From: Botryosphaeria dothidea | Taxonomy: Eukaryota > Ascomycota > Dothideomycetes > Botryosphaeriales > Botryosphaeriaceae | Length of the DNA stretch: 64,000 bases | NCBI GenBank assembly: GCA_011503125.2 | Contig: WWBZ02000051.1 | Location: 1,488,001 to 1,552,000 of the forward strand | Direction: 5' to 3' | In this document: positions 1 through 13,012 of the stretch, one piece after another | Position numbering within the stretch: the stretch's first letter is position 1 | Layout of the letters: every line of letters starts with the position of its first letter | The notes under the pieces: model-generated | The model's database searches: none | Told to the model about the DNA's origin: nothing | What the model saw: the letters and a program-made list of their open reading frames with translations, nothing else | Made by a program: the position numbers and the translations under genes

Positions 1-828
1 CAAACAGACCCTCTCCACCAACACTCCGCGATAACGAATAGTTGTAGATTATCATGTCCAGAACCGGCTTCGCGATATTGGAGTACAACTCGGCGAGGCT
101 GTTCGAAAATTTGGCTACATCGACGGTGATCAATTGATCTGCGTTCTTGATCCGGTCGTCGAGGGCAGAGAGGGAGTAGAAGGTCATTTGAGAGAGGTAT
201 TTGTTGTGGATGTAGTTCGTCAAACGCGTGCGGTACTGGAGGGAAAGTTTGCATTGGTGATAGGAAAGCTGAGACATGTTTAGCAGGTTTAGCGGGCGGG
301 TGGGAAGAGGGGCGATTTTACCATGGAGTTCGTGAAAGTGGCAGGAATAGCCACAGTCATCCACCAGACCAGACCAGTCAGGAAGTCTTTGCCCCTCCCT
401 CTGACCAAGTTGCTCACCAGTCGCCCGTCCAGTTCCGCCACATACAGACTGATGAGCGTTCTGAGCACCAGGAAGATGGTATGGCTGATGATCAGCCGCA
501 GCTCTTTACTCCGCCATCCCGGAATTACAATCTTCAAGAGCCTAAATAGGTTCCTGAAGAACTCGCGGTTCAGCTCGACCTTCTTGCGCGAAGTGGCTTC
601 GCCCTCGGTCGACCCTGTTCCTGGCTTCCTCCGGGCCTCAGCTTGGCGGGCAGATGCAGCCTTCTGCTCGGAGATGGCGATGCGCACGCGATTGATCAGG
701 GCAACGAAAAGGGTGAGATAGACGGCGCGCGAGATACGTGTCCGATGCTTCAGGTAGAGGGAGGTGAGCTCGTTGACGATTCCTTTGAGCGAGCGATCCG
801 ACGGCAGGAGCTTCGACTGCGCAGCCAT
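1..828 (-). CDS. PXA1: Peroxisomal long-chain fatty acyl ABC transporter (PXA1/ABCD family), N-terminal part
   Basis: ABCD half-transporters import long-chain acyl-CoA into peroxisomes for beta-oxidation. Seen: exon 1 runs 828-322 (169 codons, ATG at 828), a 53-bp GT-AG intron occupies 269-321, and exon 2 runs from 268 off the left edge, so about 258 residues are visible. Splicing is phase 0 and joins the conserved stretch FTNSM to [17 protein letters not shown]. The visible part has the family's basic N-terminus, the hydrophobic helices of the membrane domain, and the hallmark segment ending [21 protein letters not shown]. The nucleotide-binding domain lies outside the window. It is divergent from the SDR gene at 1710, with an 881-bp gap. 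The family call is firm; whether it is the PXA1 or PXA2 orthologue cannot be settled from half the protein, though the sequence resembles PXA1/ABCD1 most. Confidence 0.93.
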
Positions 829-1709
829 GTTGAGAGGATCCTGGATTCAGCAGGGCATCAGGAGGGGTGGGACTCGCACTGGATGGCGTCGCATGCTCTC
901 CGGAGGAATGCTCGGATGGCTGATGATGTTGTCGCAACCAGCGCCCGGCGGATTGCGCATGTGAAAGAGACCTCGGCTTCCCCAGACTTCGCATGACTCG
1001 TGACACGTCGTTCTGCCGCATCCCTGTCGTTGACGTAAATTGGTCGGCCATCTTGCCGAAAACACCATCTGTACTTCATCTCGTAACCTCAGTCTGCAAG
1101 ATCTGGTTTCCTTTATTCTTTCTTTTGTACTGCGTACCTTTGATCACCAGTCCATGCCTTGTAAACCCTGAACAAGGCCTATCTCCACGGCGGTTACTGT
1201 ACATCCAAGACAATACTTGTCAAGCCAGGGAACTGCCATCATTCCGAGCTTCGATATTTACATTTGACGCGATATTCATCATGTCATTTTCTAATTTCGG
1301 CGATGTTTTGTGTCATCAGTAATGTCTTGAGCGAGATGCATCCAACTGGGCATTCTTTTGAGAGAGCGGCTGCCCTTTGGGATCTAAGGTTGGGGGCGAG
1401 GCAATGGTCGGCAGCGCCCATCGTTGGGGTGTTACTATTTGCATCCCGCAGGATTGAATAATACGAACGGAGTCGGGAGTGCAATGACCCCGGTACAGAG
1501 TGGCCTTTATCTCAACGAATCCTCACGATTGAACCGGCAACGACTAAGCCTTACCCAAATCTTCAAGGATTCGACACGCTGACCATTCCAAACGGGCCAA
1601 CAGTTGCTCCGCCCTCCCCAACCACATCAAAGGAGAAACACCAACGACATCCCAACGCCAACCTCAAAGGCACCCACCAAATCTCCCAAAAGATACCTTC
1701 ACCAAAAAA
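829..1709. other. Divergent intergenic region, PXA1 / SDR
   Basis: 881 bp between two divergently transcribed genes, so it must hold both promoters. The last 90 bases before the SDR start are C/A-rich, as is usual for a fungal 5' leader, and the SDR ATG sits in a run of A (good fungal start context). I see no gene, repeat or clear binding site. Confidence 0.5.
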
Positions 1710-2807
1710 ATGGCTGGCCTCCTCCGTCTCCTCCGGGACAAATGGTCGCCACCCCGCGACCCAACAACCTCGCTGGCCGGCCTCACCATTCTCATCACGG
1801 GCGCCAACACCGGCCTCGGCCTCGAAGCCGCAATCAAGTGCGCCCAGCTGGGCGCCGCGCGCCTCATCCTCGGCGTGCGCGACCCGGCCAAAGGCGAAAA
1901 GGCCAAAAAGACGATCGAGCAGCGCGCCAAGCGCCGCCGGCGCATCTCCACGCCCGAGCCGACGGGCGACGTTGTCGTTGACGTGTGGCAGCTGGACTTC
2001 ATGGACTTCGAGAGCGTGAAGCTTTTTGCGGAGAAAGTGCGCGAAGAGGGCGTGCGGGTAGATGCAGCGGTGTTGAATGCGGCGGTGAGCGTGAAAGAGT
2101 TGAAGAGGAGTAGGCACGGGTGGGAGGAGACGCTACAGGTGAACGTGCTGGGAACAGCGTTGCTGGGAGCTCTGCTGCTTCCGATTCTGAAGGAGGGCAG
2201 TGCAGAGAGCGCAGATGGAAGGCAACCTGTGCTCGAAATCGTGGGGTCGACGCTGTACCGGCAGGCTCAGTTGAGAGGACCGGGAGACAAGATCTTGGAG
2301 AAATTCAACAGGGAAGAAGGGTTTAATGGGAGGAAGCAATATGCTGTTTCGAAGGCGCTGGTAATGCATGCGATGAGAACCCTTGCGGCGATGGATGCGT
2401 ATACGAATGGTGGCAAGGACGTGGTCGTCATGTCAGCGTCGCCAGGCTTCTGCAAGAGCGAACTTCGGAGGCACTACACAGGCCTGGCGGCAAAAATCTT
2501 TGGATGGTTATTCTACGCAATTTTCGCAAGAGAAGCAGAGGAGGGCGCAAGGTCGCTAGTGAGTGCAGTGTGCCTGGGAGAAGAGGCACATGAGGGTTTC
2601 TGGCATAGCGATAAATTCTTGGAGTGAGTGTCGCGCGGAGCATTTTGTTCGAAGGCATGCTGATGAAGTTACAGATTGGATCCGATGCTGCTGGGAGAGA
2701 GCGGAGAATCAACGCGCCAACAAGTATGGCATGAGATTATAGATGCTGTAAGGCGCGATGTACCGGAAGTGCTTCGGGTGACGCAGATCGAAAATGGGGA
2801 CGATTGA
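1710..2807 (+). CDS. Short-chain dehydrogenase/reductase, retinol-dehydrogenase-like
   Basis: NAD(P)H-dependent oxidoreductase of the classical SDR fold; substrate unknown. Exons 1710-2623 and 2675-2807 join over a 51-bp GT-AG intron (2624-2674) to give 348 aa. Seen: the cofactor motif TGANTGLG at about residues 30-37, a basic cluster after the second beta strand (RAKRRRR), an NAAV variant of the usual NNAG motif, and the catalytic YAVSK (Tyr211, Lys215). The last exon supplies the family's C-terminal helix, with VWHEI followed by a short acidic tail. Without the intron the frame would stop at 2625, so the two-exon model is preferred. Relatives in ascomycetes include WW-domain-oxidoreductase-like and secondary-metabolism SDRs. 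No biosynthetic neighbours are present, so a pathway cannot be assigned. Confidence 0.9.
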
Positions 2808-3086
2808 ACGGCAATCCAAGCAGTCTTTTTTGATTGATAGCACGAATTTCCTTTCCCTACATTTACTCTTTTGATACCATTCTCCTTTCCACAATAGTCC
2901 TGTTACGGCCCTTTTCACATTGTATACCTCCGAATCCGTCTCAAGAAATGCTGCAGCATACTCATCTCCCGTCATACATACCCCGGGTCTATGGGTCCGG
3001 AGACACAATGACAAACATGTTCGAACTGTTGCAGCTCCACATGTGTCCCCGGGCGTCCTGTCAATTACTCAGAGGTTTCAGTACGG

Positions 3087-4736
3087 CTAGTCGTACTGGA
3101 TTCCAATGTCGCTCAGCAACTCCCGCAACTGCTGCTGGATCCACTTTGGATATTCACACGGATTGTTGGCCACCTGAACGACCTTCCTCAGCTGAGGCAA
3201 GCTTCCACCGGGCTCTTTGTAGGTCCTAAACATTTCAAGGAGGGCATTCATATCGGCGACAGCACCGGCAACTAGAACAATAGTCTTTTGGTCTGAGTAG
3301 AGAAACCGCTCGACATTGTTGTGGATGATGCGAAGCTCTTAGAGGCTTTTCGACAGCAAATTGTTAAGCACACCCCAGTGGTATGTGCACTTTGCTTCGT
3401 GGTTCTTGCTCATATATGATATCTTTCGCCGGAGGCTTCTGTATAGCAGCATTGGGTCGATCTCCGGGGTTTTGAGCTTCCGAAGTCCCTTAAGTGGTCC
3501 CAGAGCGTTGATTTCCCAATGCGTGCGGCGAGTGCCTTCATTTTCAATGTCACTGTGATACCTCAACGTATCACCGGTGACTACATTACCTTCCTACTCC
3601 CCTCCCTCCTCCCCTTCCTCCTCCTTCTCCTCCTCATCTTAGCTCGCTTCGTTAATCCAAGACCTTAAGGGCAGAAACTCAGAAAAATACTTGAGACAGA
3701 AGTCAATGGAGGTCTTGAGATTCTCCAATTTGCTACTGAAGTGATGATATATCGAAGATCGATTTCAAGTGTAGTAAGGTCTAGCGTACGGCAGAGCATG
3801 CTTCCGAGCTCCCTTGTAGTGAACCCACAACGCCAGAGCACGAGAACTGTCAGGCCAGGGAAGAAGAGTTGAGGCGACGGTTGGGAAACGGCATCGGTAC
3901 TCTGCCATCCTGGGGTAGTGATGCGGAGCTTCCGTAGATTCGGGATCCTGGAAATGCCTTCGAGAAGCTTGAAGGATGCTATTGCGCGAGGAGCAGCTGC
4001 TGGACTGCTTGTGATCAACTCAACCGATTTGAGGCGTGAACGGCATCAGGTTGCTTTGCCAAAACTTCAATTCGTCAAATAAATTTCCGTCGAGCGTCAA
4101 GCTGCGCATGTTGTGACAGGTGTGGAGTATCAGCGTGGGACAAGCCCAGGCTTCACCCTTTGCCAGACTCTGCTGCTGGTCAACGGTCTCGATACCCCGG
4201 ATCAGCCGTTGTGGGAGCTGCTGTAATGATTAGTTGCCACTTTCCATGGGGTGGCAGATCGCAGTGGGAATCAGGTGAGGTCAGAAAAGCTGACAAGTGT
4301 TGGGAATGGTGATTTTGATGGTCTGGATCGAGTTTCGCAGGGTCGGATCGCCTTGGAAGAGGGCCACGGCTAGAGGCATGATCCTCTGTGTATCTAATTT
4401 CAAGTCGTAGTGACTACCAATGTGGAGCCTGATGTCCTGATAAAGCTTGTCGCTTGTTGCGCGGTTGAGTTGTCCGCATGTGTGAACCACAGCGGTGACA
4501 TCTTTAGAATGTGGTAGAGAGTCTACGATGTCCCTCAAAATTTCGGTCGGTAGGCAAAGCATCTTCGACGCAAATATAGCTGAGTTGGAGACTTCTCGTG
4601 GACGAAACGAAAGGATGCGAAGTGGTGGGTTGAGCGAAAAGTTTTGCGGAGTGGTATAAAGGGAGGGTGCTGGACCCTGATCCGCTGCCATCGGGAGAGT
4701 ATTATCATTCAGCAGGCGCTCATCAGGGTCCAGCAT
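3087..4736 (-). pseudogene. Decayed F-box / leucine-rich-repeat protein
   Basis: F-box proteins bring substrates to SCF ubiquitin ligases. Reading the minus strand, an F-box (MLCLPTEILRDIVDSLP and following) lies in the ORF 4736-4281, LRR-like strands in 4018-3745, an acidic linker around 3640-3595 and a conserved-looking C-terminus ending at the stop 3089-3087. The pieces do not join. The frame shifts near 4020-4050 and again at an AT duplication near 3748-3753. Three in-frame stops then interrupt the last stretch: TAA at 3639-3641, TAG at 3594-3596 and TAA at 3339-3341. The only candidate intron near 4281-4220 does not restore the frame. Each of the three late stops would be Gln if its T were a C. 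It is unlikely to encode a full product. Whether the F-box piece alone (151 aa) is expressed cannot be told. Confidence 0.72.
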
Positions 4737-4996
4737 TTGGACGGTCTATGTAAGTGGAAGTCACCTCCCGGGATGACATCACCTGGACCGGTAGTCCTCC
4801 AGCTTACCATGGCAGCTACCTTGCTGAGCTCCGGACGAGGTGAAGAAAGATGGCTTTGAAGGCATTGAATTTTTTATGAGCGAGGTCACTGAAGACTTTT
4901 AGGGATACATGTTGAGAAATCGTGCTAATATTGTGATTCTATAAGAACAAATCTATTTGCTTGCGCGCACTCAGATGCATTTCAGTCCTTTCAGCC

Positions 4997-7250
<2,254 letters not shown>

Positions 7251-7926
7251 GGCTGGGTTGGGGGTTGGCGGCTGCTGGCGTGAGAGGTCGAGTGGATTGA
7301 TTGATTGACGGGTGCAGACCGTGAGGCTTTCGTGAACAGCGCCTGCGGCCGTCTAAGAACGAGCACGCCACGACTTGGTGTACCCGGCGGGTGGGTCAGT
7401 CCACGCGAGAGGTGCGGCGTTCTGCTCCCACCGCAGCCCACCGGGTATAATGCAGCCATACCGGCGGCTGTTGCGCTGGGCAGGCGCAGGGCTGGCCGGG
7501 ATTGGTGGAGAAACGGGCAGGGACGCCATGGCTGCACACGGCTCGCTTCGAGCGCGGTCGTGCCTCCCTGTCTCGGCACATCTAGCCCCGCGCACGACAC
7601 GCTGCACGCCGGCCGCCTCGCTCACGCGCATGTCCTCTCACCTTATTGCTGCCCGCGGCTCCTGTCCGCCCACGCGACGCCAGTCACGCTATGCCCCATC
7701 CATGCCAAGCCCCGGATGGGCTACCCCAGACACTGCCGTGCACGGCTCCGCGTAGGATTCGCGCAGTGCACAACCGGGGATGCAGGGTTGTCTGGCTGAA
7801 AATGCGGAGTGCTCCCAAATGCTATAAGACCTCTCTCCGCGCCCAAAGCGTGTGCGTGAAAAAGCAACCGGCCCAGCAGCCTGCCTAAGACCTCTCGCTG
7901 TCCAACTTTCGGTCAAGGCTGTCATC
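7251..7926. promoter_or_regulatory. Bidirectional promoter region, GH51 / sugar transporter
   Basis: 676-bp divergent region. A TATA-like TATAAG lies at 7823-7828, about 100 bp before the transporter ATG. Several matches to the CreA carbon-repressor consensus (SYGGRG, read on the minus strand) occur: 7586-7591, 7710-7715, 7724-7729 and 7746-7751. The middle two are only 8 bp apart, the close spacing CreA favours. The region is GC-rich, so chance matches are expected and this is only suggestive. I did not find the XlnR or AraR consensus. Confidence 0.35.
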
Positions 7927-9699
7927 ATGACTCTTCCTCCCAAAGTCTACCAGGTATGCTGATCCTTTGGATTTCCTCTTCCGTGCATTGAGTCCTGACT
8001 TGACATTACTCAGTTCCTGGTCTGCGTCTTCGCCTCGCTCGGTTCCGTGCTCTACGGATACGATCTGGGTGTTATTGCGGAGGTCATTGCCAGCCACTCT
8101 TTCGTAGCCAAATTTGGTGACAACGACAATGAGACGTGAGTGCTGCTTCTCACATTTCTTTCACCAATTCACGGAATTGATACAACCACCAGGGGAGCCG
8201 TCGTCTCTGTCTTTACCGGTGGCGCCTTCTTTGGCGCCATGTTCGCCGGTCTCTTGAACGATAGGCTCGGCCGTAAATTGACCATTTTGATCGGTGCTCT
8301 GGTTTTCTGCTTGGGTGGTGGTCTCCAGACTGGCGCCCAGACCATCGACTATCTCTACGCCGGTCGCTGTCTTGCAGGAGTCGGTGTCGGTTTCCTTGTC
8401 ATGGTCGTCCCTCTTTACCAAGCAGAGCTGGCTCATCCCAGCATTCGTGGCGCCGTTACTGCTCTGCAGCAATTCATGCTTGGCATCGGTGCTCTCGCAG
8501 CGTCTTGGATCTCCTACGGCACCTACACCGGCTACGCAGAGGATGACGACCGCCAGTGGCGCGTCTCTCTCGGTATTCAGGTCATCCCTGCCGGCCTTCT
8601 GGCCATGCTCATCCTCTTTTTTCCCGAGTCCCCCCGTTGGTTGATCGACCACGGCCAGCCTGACAAGGGTCTCGCGACGCTCGCCCAGTTGCATTCTCAT
8701 GGCGACGAGACTGACGCCTGGGTGCGCGCCGAATTCGACCAGATCCAAGAGGCTATCAGCATCGAGCACGAGCATGAGGCCAAGTCTTACTTCGAACTCT
8801 TCACGAACAGGTCGTGCTTCCGCCGTCTCTTCATCGCCATCGCCCTGCAGGCTTCCGTCCAGATGACCGGTGTCAGCGCCATCCAGTACTACTCGGTCGA
8901 TATCTACAAGCAGATCGGTATCGCGGGTGACGATACGCTGAAATACCAGGCCATCAACTCTGTCATTGCCCTGGTTGCCCAGCTCCTGACTATCCTTTTC
9001 ATCGACAAGACTGGCCGCCGCTGGCCGCTGATTTTCGGAAACCTGGGTAACATGGTGTGCTTCGTCATCGCAACGGCCCTGCTCGCTGTCTTCCCGCCCG
9101 GCGTGACTGGCAACGGCTCTGCTTCTTGGGGTTTCATTGCCATGACCTGGTTGTACAACTTCTCTTTCTCGTGCACCTGCGGTCCGCTGTCCTGGATCAG
9201 TGAGTATTTCCCAACTTCTCTCCCTATCCACCTAAGCGACCCATTTTCCTAACCATCTTGTCAACCTCTAGTCCCCGCCGAGATCTTCGACACTCGGACT
9301 CGTAGCAAGGGCGTTGCTATCGCCACCATGACCTCGTTCGCGTTCAACACGATGATTGGTCAAGTCACTCCCATCGCCCTGACCAACATCGGCTGGAAAT
9401 ACTACATCCTCTTCGTCGTAAGTACTCACAACAAGACAAAGCTATCAGTAAGAGAAATTCAAACTCACTCAATTTCCCGATAGGTCTGCAACTTCACCAA
9501 CGCCGTCTTCTTCTGGGCCATCCTGCCCGAGACCAAGAAGCGCCCGCTCGAGGAGATGAACTACCTGTTCACCAACGCCCCGCTCTTCGTCCCCACTATG
9601 GACCGTTCCGCCGTCGAGACGCACGATCTGGAGCGCAGAGTCGAGGAGGTCGAGCGCAAGGGGAGCATCGTGCAGCAGCACGAGGAGGTGAAGCTGTGA
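7927..9699 (+). CDS. MFS sugar (hexose-type) transporter
   Basis: Proton-coupled or facilitative sugar porter of the plasma membrane, 12 transmembrane helices predicted, 505 aa. Exons 7927-7953, 8014-8135, 8193-9199, 9272-9417 and 9484-9699 join through GT-AG introns of 57-72 bp in consistent phase. The first exon is only 27 nt. Seen: GYDLGVI in helix 1, DRLGRK in the first loop, GRCLAGVGVGF, PESPRWL before the central loop, QMTGVSAIQYYS in helix 7 (variant of the sugar-porter QQ..G.N..YY motif), DKTGRR, and PETK..PLEEM at the end of helix 12. This combination is diagnostic of the sugar-porter family. The sugar is not readable from sequence. The divergent GH51 arabinofuranosidase suggests pentoses or arabino-oligosaccharide-derived sugar, an inference from context only. 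Confidence 0.95.
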
Positions 9700-10114
9700 A
9701 GCACTGGATCGTTTATAATAGAGGGTTGAGTGACGTGCTATGTAAGCGTCGGTCAGCTGGCTGGCGTCCCTTAGCGCGTTATGATGTCTGGAATGAATGC
9801 ATGTATACCCATGATTAATACATTTTTGAGAATGTAACCTTTAAATGTAAGGCTCCTTGCGCACGTAGTCCCTCGCTGTCTGTTCCTGCCGGTACAGAAC
9901 CAACACCGCTCTCGAGAATGAATTCGTTGGCCATGATCACGTATCCTACCCAAAGAAACAACCGAACCGCCTTCCCACTCACCTACACAGCAGACGCCGT
10001 CATATATGCTCTCTCTGACTCCTCACCATCCGACCACCTTGTTTTGTTTCTCGTTCCTGAGACACCTGCGCCAAGCTCACAGGCGCGACCCTCTTCGGAG
10101 GAATAAACACCAAC

Positions 10115-10255
10115 GAAAACATGTTCCGAACATGTTTCCCAGGGACAAGACGTTCAAAGCACTACCCATGCACACCTCGCTTAGCGCCCCAAAAACCGTC
10201 CACTTGCATGACCTTCAGACGTCTGGCCAAGTAAACATGTTTGAAACATGTTCCC
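10115..10255. repeat. Two copies of a tandem ACATGT palindrome block
   Basis: Block 1 (10115-10140) and block 2 (10233-10255) each contain AACATGTT twice, separated by two bases, and both end in CCC. The blocks are about 95 bases apart and share little else. Each half is a perfect palindrome of the form RRRCATGYYY, the layout expected of a dimeric transcription-factor site. No regulator is identified. Confidence 0.45.
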
Positions 10256-10303
10256 TACACGCATTCTGAAGGAGCAATAGGCTGTTAGTCTGCATGAAAG
10301 GAT

Positions 10304-10340
10304 GGGTGGTGGGCGATGATGGGGGTGTGGTGGGGTGGGG
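10304..10340 (+). repeat. Potential G-quadruplex motif
   Basis: Five runs of three or more G on the plus strand are separated by loops of 4, 7, 6 and 1 bases, which meets the usual G3+N1-7 rule. It lies downstream of both flanking genes' stop codons, so any role would be in 3'-end formation or replication. No direct evidence of folding. Confidence 0.4.
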
Positions 10341-10662
10341 CAAATATAAATTAACCGGCAGCTTTTATGCAAGTCAGACAGGAATGAGGCGGTAGTAGGG
10401 CTACTTCAGGCTGATATTTGATTTTCTCACCAATAGGAAGGTGACGGGCTTAACTCGTGAAAGCCAGTCTCGTTTTCTGCTTCTCGTTTGTCGCTGTGAA
10501 GGTGCGGTGATGTTTGATGTGAAGTATATGAAAGTCTTTTTGAGCTATGTACCTGAGTACCATTTTTCCCACCATTCGTGTGCATTTATCCGCTCTCTTG
10601 TCACCACGCCATACGCCACAGAAATGGAAAAATAGGAAAATGTGTGGTATGAGTGCAAAGGT

Positions 10663-11836
10663 TTAATCAACAGGGGCATGCTTGAACAGGAAAGACACAC
10701 TCTCGCCGTTGTGGGTGCGCCGACACGCCTCGGCAAGCTGCAGATGCGTGTTAGATTATACAACCGAAGACTAATGCATCTACGGGGGCTTACCGTAGGG
10801 CTGATGTCGATCGTCTCGATACGAGGGCAGAGCAGCTTCTTATCGTCGTGCGGGACAGTGTTCGTCACCACGACCTTCTCCAACTTGCTGTTGTTCAGCG
10901 CCTCGATGGCGTTGCCGCTAAGGATGCCGTGTGTGACAATGGCAATTGCCGACTTAGCGCCATGGGTGATGACGACGTCAGCAGCCTTCGCCAGGGTACC
11001 GCAGGTGTCGGCCATATCGTCTACAATGATAGCGATCTTATCGCTGACATCTCCGACCAGAACCATCTTCGAGACCTCATTTGGCCGCGCGCGCTCTTTA
11101 TGGATCAGTGCGAAGCCGAGATCCAGACCATCCGCAATGGACGTCGCTCTCTTAGCACCGCCAGCGTCGGGGCTGACAATGACGCACTCCTTCACTGGCA
11201 GGTGCTCGCGGATCCAGCGCAGAGTGCTGGGCTCGGCGTAGAGGTTGTCGACGGGGACATTGAAGAATCCCTGGATCTGGCTGGCGTGCAGATCCATGGT
11301 GATGACATGGTTGCAGCCGGCCGTCTGCAGCATGTTTGCCATCAGTTTCGCAGTGATGGGAGCACGCGACTTGTCCTTCTTGTCCTGGCGGGCGTAGGGG
11401 AAGTTGGGGATGACGGCGGTAATGCGGCGGGCCGAGGCGGTCTTGCAGGCGTTGATCATGATCAGCAGCTCCATCAAGCCGTCATTGATGTCGCCAGGAG
11501 CAGTCGACTGCAGGATGAAGACTGCGCGCATGCATTGTCAGTTGGGCATGCTTGGGCTACGCAGGCTATGCGCGGGGCAAGGCGAGAGAGGCGGCAGTAC
11601 CATCTTCGTCGCGAACCGACTCTCCGATAGTGACCGAGGTCTCCTGGTTGGAGTATTGCAGTACGAGGATCTTGGTAAGCTCGATGCCTAGCCTGTGCAG
11701 GATTGCAGTGTGAGCGCGGCGCCTGGCGCAGTGCAGCAGCTATTGCCAGTCAGGTGTCGGCGTACCGATCAGCCACCAGCTTGGCGAGCGTGGGGTGGCT
11801 GTTGCCCGTGAGCAGCTTGATCGAGTTGGTGGCCAT
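10663..11836 (-). CDS. PRS: Ribose-phosphate pyrophosphokinase (PRPP synthetase)
   Basis: Makes phosphoribosyl pyrophosphate from ribose 5-phosphate and ATP, for nucleotide, His and Trp synthesis; cytosolic, usually a hetero-oligomer. Four exons (11836-11766, 11692-11601, 11521-10794, 10737-10663) with GT-AG introns of 73, 79 and 56 bp give 321 aa. Seen: [12 protein letters not shown] and RDEDVFI at the N-terminus, [15 protein letters not shown] (flexible catalytic loop), [12 protein letters not shown], the SPDAGGAKR stretch, and the PRPP-binding signature [10 protein letters not shown]. The short last exon supplies the typical end [10 protein letters not shown]. The sequence resembles yeast Prs2/3/4 more than Prs1/5 because it lacks their long insertions. 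It is divergent from RPS6 with only 294 bp between the start codons. Confidence 0.96.
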
Positions 11837-12130
11837 GGCGGGGGATTGCAGCAGCAGCGCGGAAGTTGCTGGCGGAGCGCATGGTGGAGAAGCTTCAAGA
11901 GCAGCGCCCGCCTTGTGGAATGCGATAAAATCCACTCGCGCGCGCATCTGCCGCTCCCCACCGCCTTCCCCCAACGGCGGGCGGTCGCGCCGGGCCCATG
12001 TTTCGCCGGCTCCGCTAGCGAAGCACACTCGAAAAGAATTCGTCCATCACCGCTCTACCGCGACGACCGCGACGACAGCACCAGCCCCCCGACACCGAGT
12101 CCTTTCGATCTTGACCCCCGAGCCGTCAAG
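11837..12130. promoter_or_regulatory. Shared promoter, PRPP synthetase / RPS6
   Basis: 294 bp between two divergent start codons. The region must drive a nucleotide-synthesis gene and a ribosomal-protein gene, two growth-linked functions. GC-rich, with a C/A/T-rich leader before the RPS6 ATG; no canonical TATA box seen. Confidence 0.55.
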
Positions 12131-13012
12131 ATGAAGCTCAACATTTCCCACCCGGCCAACGGCTCGCAGAAGCTGATTGAGATCGACGATGAGCGCAAGC
12201 TCCGCGTCTTCGTGGACCGCCGCATGGGTCAAGAGGTTCCCGGCGACAGCATTGGCGACGAGTTCAAGGGCTACGTCTTCAGGATCACCGGCGGCAACGA
12301 CAAGCAGGGTTTCCCGATGAAGCAGGGTGTCATGCACCCCACCCGTGTCCGCCTCCTGCTCTCCGACGGCCACTCTTGCTACCGCCCTCGCCGCACTGGT
12401 GAGCGCAAGAGGAAGTCCGTCCGCGGCTGCATCGTCGCCATGGACCTCTCCGTCCTTGCTCTCTCCATCGTCAAGCAGGGCGAGGCCGACATCCCCGGTC
12501 TTACCGACACCGTCCACCCCAAGCGCCTCGGCCCCAAGCGCGCCACCAAGATCCGCCGCATGTTTGGTCTCAGCAAGGAAGACGATGTGGGTTTCCTTCC
12601 CCTTATCGTACTTCGCCGGGTCATCTCAATTATCTTGAGATGATGCCGAGTCTGAGTTAAAAGAGCCGAGTCTGATATATTTTGTGAAAACAGGTCCGCA
12701 AGTTCGTCATCCGCCGCGAGGTCCAGCCCAAGGGCGAGGGCAAGAAGCCGTACACCAAGGCTCCCAGGATCCAGCGCCTGGTCACTCCTCAGCGCCTGCA
12801 GCACAAGCGCCACAGGGTCGCCCTGAAGCGCCGCAACGCCGAGCGCCAGCGCGATGCTGCCGTACGTTACACTTTGATTGGGAATATCAACTGGATTGCA
12901 TCTAACGGGAAACTAGTCCGACTACGCCAAGCTCCTTCACCAGCGTGTTGCCGAGAACAAGGCTGCCCACGACGAGGCCAAGAAGAGGAGGGCTTCTTCC
13001 CTGAGGAAGTAA
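12131..13012 (+). CDS. RPS6: 40S ribosomal protein S6
   Basis: Small-subunit ribosomal protein and target of TOR/S6-kinase signalling. Exons 12131-12586, 12694-12861 and 12917-13012 with GT-AG introns of 107 and 55 bp give 239 aa, the normal eS6 length. Seen: the start [18 protein letters not shown], the conserved [10 protein letters not shown] and [16 protein letters not shown] segments, [14 protein letters not shown], and the basic C-terminus ending with the kinase-type site RRASSLRK. The upstream frame is open to 11795 but the eS6 family starts at this ATG. Near-identity to eS6 proteins makes the call secure. Confidence 0.98.

Larger units (their letters stand above)
9700..10662. other. 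Convergent intergenic region with palindromes and a G-run cluster
   Basis: 963 bp between the 3' ends of the sugar transporter (+) and the PRPP synthetase (-). It holds two copies of a double ACATGT palindrome (10115-10140 and 10233-10255) and a G-run cluster (10304-10340), each listed separately. No coding region is supported. Confidence 0.5.

Noticed and set aside
8161..9231. 356-codon minus-strand ORF opposite the sugar transporter
   Set aside because: Exact shadow of conserved transporter codons on the other strand, starts at no sensible site and has no family motif.
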